In this document: positions 34,147-34,189 of the stretch, piece after piece
Layout of the letters: each line of letters starts with the position of its first letter
How positions within the stretch are numbered: position 1 is the stretch's first letter
NCBI GenBank assembly: GCA_943704525.1
Contig: CALSCQ010001987.1
Location: 1 to 34,189 of the forward strand
Length of the DNA stretch: 34,189 nucleotides
Reading direction: 5' to 3'
Source of the DNA: Pigoraptor vietnamica
Lineage: Eukaryota > Opisthokonta > Filasterea
Notes under the pieces: model-generated
What the model was told of the DNA's origin: nothing
The model's input: only the letters and a program-made list of their open reading frames with translations
The model's database searches: none
Made by a program: the position numbers and the translations under genes

Positions 34147-34189
34147 TATCTCTCCCTCTCCCTCCTCCTGCCTCCCCCCACCCCCCCAC
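34147..34189. repeat. C/T-rich low-complexity right edge
   Basis: A pyrimidine tract ends in two long C runs, complementary in character to the G-rich left edge. It is probably an assembly boundary. Confidence 0.8.

Overview
The window is nuclear DNA from a GC-rich, intron-bearing, gene-dense eukaryote. Eleven protein genes occupy about 34 kb. I joined exons by hand, using conserved protein motifs and reading phase; about 29 GT-AG introns result, most of 60-150 nt. The gene set includes Zwilch, LIN52, an RJL GTPase, tryptophan 2,3-dioxygenase and a fungal-type fatty acid synthase fused into one beta-alpha chain. That set fits neither a typical ascomycete nor an animal. A fused FAS of about 4145 residues with two carrier domains is the arrangement I associate with stramenopiles such as thraustochytrids, and also with some basidiomycetes. 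A stramenopile or other free-living protist is my best guess, but the species is not identifiable from this sequence alone. Both ends are low-complexity (a GGGA tract at the left, a C-rich tract at the right), so the window may be a whole contig that stopped at hard-to-assemble repeats.

Layout, left to right: 78-2570 (+) Zwilch, a kinetochore RZZ subunit; 2854-3795 (+) an unrecognised protein; 3796-4773 mostly non-coding with one candidate small exon; 4774-8823 (-) an N-terminal-motor kinesin with a large loop insertion and a C-terminal CaaX box; 9332-21951 (-) the giant FAS; 22498-24242 (-) tryptophan 2,3-dioxygenase in eight exons; 24964-25782 (+) RJL, a Rab-like GTPase fused to a J domain; 25909-28049 (-) the 26S proteasome ATPase Rpt4 in nine exons; 28601-29666 (+) the TFIIA large subunit; 30178-31530 (+) LIN52 of the MuvB/DREAM complex; 31999-32720 (+) an RWD-domain protein whose frame breaks once; 32869-34146 (+) an ankyrin-repeat protein with an acidic N-terminus.

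The genes do not form one pathway. Two themes recur. One is cell division and transcription control: Zwilch, the CaaX kinesin, LIN52, TFIIA and Rpt4. The other is metabolism: FAS and tryptophan dioxygenase. TDO/RJL and Rpt4/TFIIA are divergent pairs with shared promoter regions; RJL/Rpt4 and the unknown gene/kinesin are convergent. The TDO/RJL promoter carries three closely spaced CACGTG boxes. No mobile element, CRISPR array, tRNA or rRNA was recognised.

The observations most worth following are: the kinesin's prenylation motif and motor-loop insertion, in a genome that also has Zwilch; the tandem-ACP fused FAS; a 63-bp tandem duplication that copied the 3' splice-site region of TFIIA intron 1; a splice-donor consensus with invariant +5 G but relaxed +4; and the single-base frame break in the RWD gene.
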